A stretch of 6,538 nt of DNA from contig URUF01000085.1 of NCBI GenBank assembly GCA_900550955.1, forward strand, positions 1 through 6,538, in the 5' to 3' direction. This DNA comes from an uncultured Eubacteriales bacterium (lineage in GTDB: Bacteria; Bacillota; Clostridia; Christensenellales; Aristaeellaceae). How positions within the stretch are numbered: the stretch's first letter is position 1; each line of letters starts with the position of its first letter. A program made the translations under genes and the position numbers. Below, in pieces: positions 5,588 through 6,538 of this stretch. The notes under the pieces were generated by a model. It searched no databases, had not been told where the DNA came from, and was given only the letters and a program-made list of their open reading frames with translations.

Positions 5588-6502
5588 ATGACCAAGCCTA
5601 TGAAGCATCTTCTGGCCCTATCCGACCTGGATTCCCAGCAGATTTTGGACCTTCTCAACCTGGCCGGCCGCCTCAAGGACGAGCGCAGGCGCGGCGTGCC
5701 GCATCCCATCCTCAAGGGCAAAACCCTGGGCATGATTTTTCAAAAGGCCTCCACGCGCACGCGCGTGAGCTTTGAGGTGGGCATGAGCCAGCTGGGCGGC
5801 AGCGCGCTGTTTCTTTCCAGCCGGGATTTACAGATTGGCCGCGGCGAGCCCGTCAAGGACACCGCCCGCGTATTAAGCCGCTACCTGGACGGGATCATGA
5901 TCCGCACGTTTGACCAGCGCGAGGTGGAGGAGCTGGCGCAGTACGGCTCCATTCCCGTGATCAACGGCCTTACGGACTATGCGCATCCCTGCCAGGTTTT
6001 GGCCGATTTAATGACCATCCGCGAATACAAGGACCGGCTTGCGGGCCTGAAGCTATGCTTCGTCGGCGACGGCAACAACATGGCCAACTCGCTCATCGCG
6101 GGCTGCGTTAAAATGGGCATGGCCGTGCGCATCGCCTGCCCCGCCGCCCATCAGCCGGACGCGGCCCTCATGGCCTGGGCCCGCGAAAACGGCGATTTTG
6201 ACTGCCAGCCCGACGTGCTTGCCATGGTTTCCGGCGCGGATGTGGTCTACACCGACGTATGGGCCTCCATGGGCCAGGAGGCCGAGGCCGAGGCGCGCAG
6301 GCAGGCCTTCCGCGGCTATCAGGTGAACGCGCAGGCAATGGCCGCGGCCGCCGCAGACGCCATGGTTTTACACTGCCTGCCCGCGCACCGCGGCGAGGAA
6401 ATCACCGAGGACGTTTTGGAGGCCCATGCCAACCAGATCTTCGACGAGGCTGAAAACCGTCTACACGCCCAAAAAGCCGTCCTAGCCACCCTCCTACGCT
6501 AG
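5588..6502 (+). CDS. argF: ornithine carbamoyltransferase
   Basis: A 304-residue cytosolic transferase, at the short end of the usual range but complete. It makes citrulline from ornithine and carbamoyl phosphate. Diagnostic motifs are the carbamoyl-phosphate loop FQKASTRTR (51-59), HPCQVLADLMT (133-143), VGDGNNMANS (159-168), the ornithine-binding DVWASMG (223-229) and HCLPAHRGEEI (262-272). The SMG and HCLP motifs favour the ornithine enzyme over aspartate carbamoyltransferase. ATG 5588 has AAGGAGG (5570-5576) eleven bases upstream, somewhat far; an in-frame TTG at 5561 lies upstream of that site and is rejected. With a 34-base gap it is surely cotranscribed with argJ, whose product ornithine is its substrate. 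Whether it is named argF or argI is convention; an anabolic role follows from its neighbours. Confidence 0.96.
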   Translation: MTKPMKHLLALSDLDSQQILDLLNLAGRLKDERRRGVPHPILKGKTLGMIFQKASTRTRVSFEVGMSQLGGSALFLSSRDLQIGRGEPVKDTARVLSRYLDGIMIRTFDQREVEELAQYGSIPVINGLTDYAHPCQVLADLMTIREYKDRLAGLKLCFVGDGNNMANSLIAGCVKMGMAVRIACPAAHQPDAALMAWARENGDFDCQPDVLAMVSGADVVYTDVWASMGQEAEAEARRQAFRGYQVNAQAMAAAAADAMVLHCLPAHRGEEITEDVLEAHANQIFDEAENRLHAQKAVLATLLR

Positions 6503-6521
6503 CCAGGGGCAGTGCCCCTGG
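6503..6521 (+). other. perfect stem-loop directly after argF, possibly part of a dispersed repeat
   Basis: CCAGGGGC and GCCCCTGG (eight pairs) flank the loop AGT, starting on the first base after the argF stop. No T tract follows; the sequence continues with GACCCCGGACTGCGCCCC to the window end. It may terminate weakly, cap the mRNA 3' end, or belong to a GC-rich intergenic repeat: the ten bases GCAGTGCCCC at 6509-6518 also form bases 1-10 of the window. Confidence 0.5.
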
Positions 6522-6538
6522 ACCCCGGACTGCGCCCC

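Overview
The window looks like chromosomal DNA from a GC-rich member of the Firmicutes, most likely class Clostridia (a gut-type lineage; Christensenellales- or Oscillospirales-like is only an impression from protein style). The signs are strong AAGGAGG-type ribosome binding sites, sigma-A-type promoters, intrinsic terminators with U tracts, signal peptides of Gram-positive character, a peptidoglycan-binding-domain wall protein and clostridial-looking arginine enzymes. There are no tRNA or rRNA genes, no CRISPR array, and no transposase or phage gene.

Left part (1-2911): two divergently transcribed genes for exported proteins share an AT-rich intergenic region of about 250 bp (1462-1714). On the minus strand is a 448-residue wall protein: signal peptide, three peptidoglycan-binding repeats, and a C-terminal domain of unknown function with conserved-looking His and Cys-His motifs. 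It has a good extended -10 promoter, and a bidirectional terminator hairpin lies beyond its stop. On the plus strand is a 382-residue secreted protein that I do not recognise. Its C-terminus is a run of twelve tryptophan-ending hexapeptides (type TDNSGW), followed by a very strong terminator.

Right part (2912-6538): a compact arginine biosynthesis operon, argG-argJ-argF, runs on the plus strand. It starts from a near-consensus promoter (TTGACA, 17 bp, CATAAT) overlapped by TGCAT/ATTCA half-sites that look like an ArgR/AhrC operator. ArgJ recycles or makes the acetyl group of the acetylated ornithine pathway and releases ornithine, ArgF turns ornithine into citrulline, and ArgG joins citrulline to aspartate. 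argC, argB, argD and argH are not in the window. A large hairpin with a T-rich tail sits between argG and argJ and may act as a partial terminator.

I see no convincing new multi-gene system. The parts most worth following up are the Trp-hexad protein, the C-terminal domain of the wall protein, and the regulatory layout of the arg operon.
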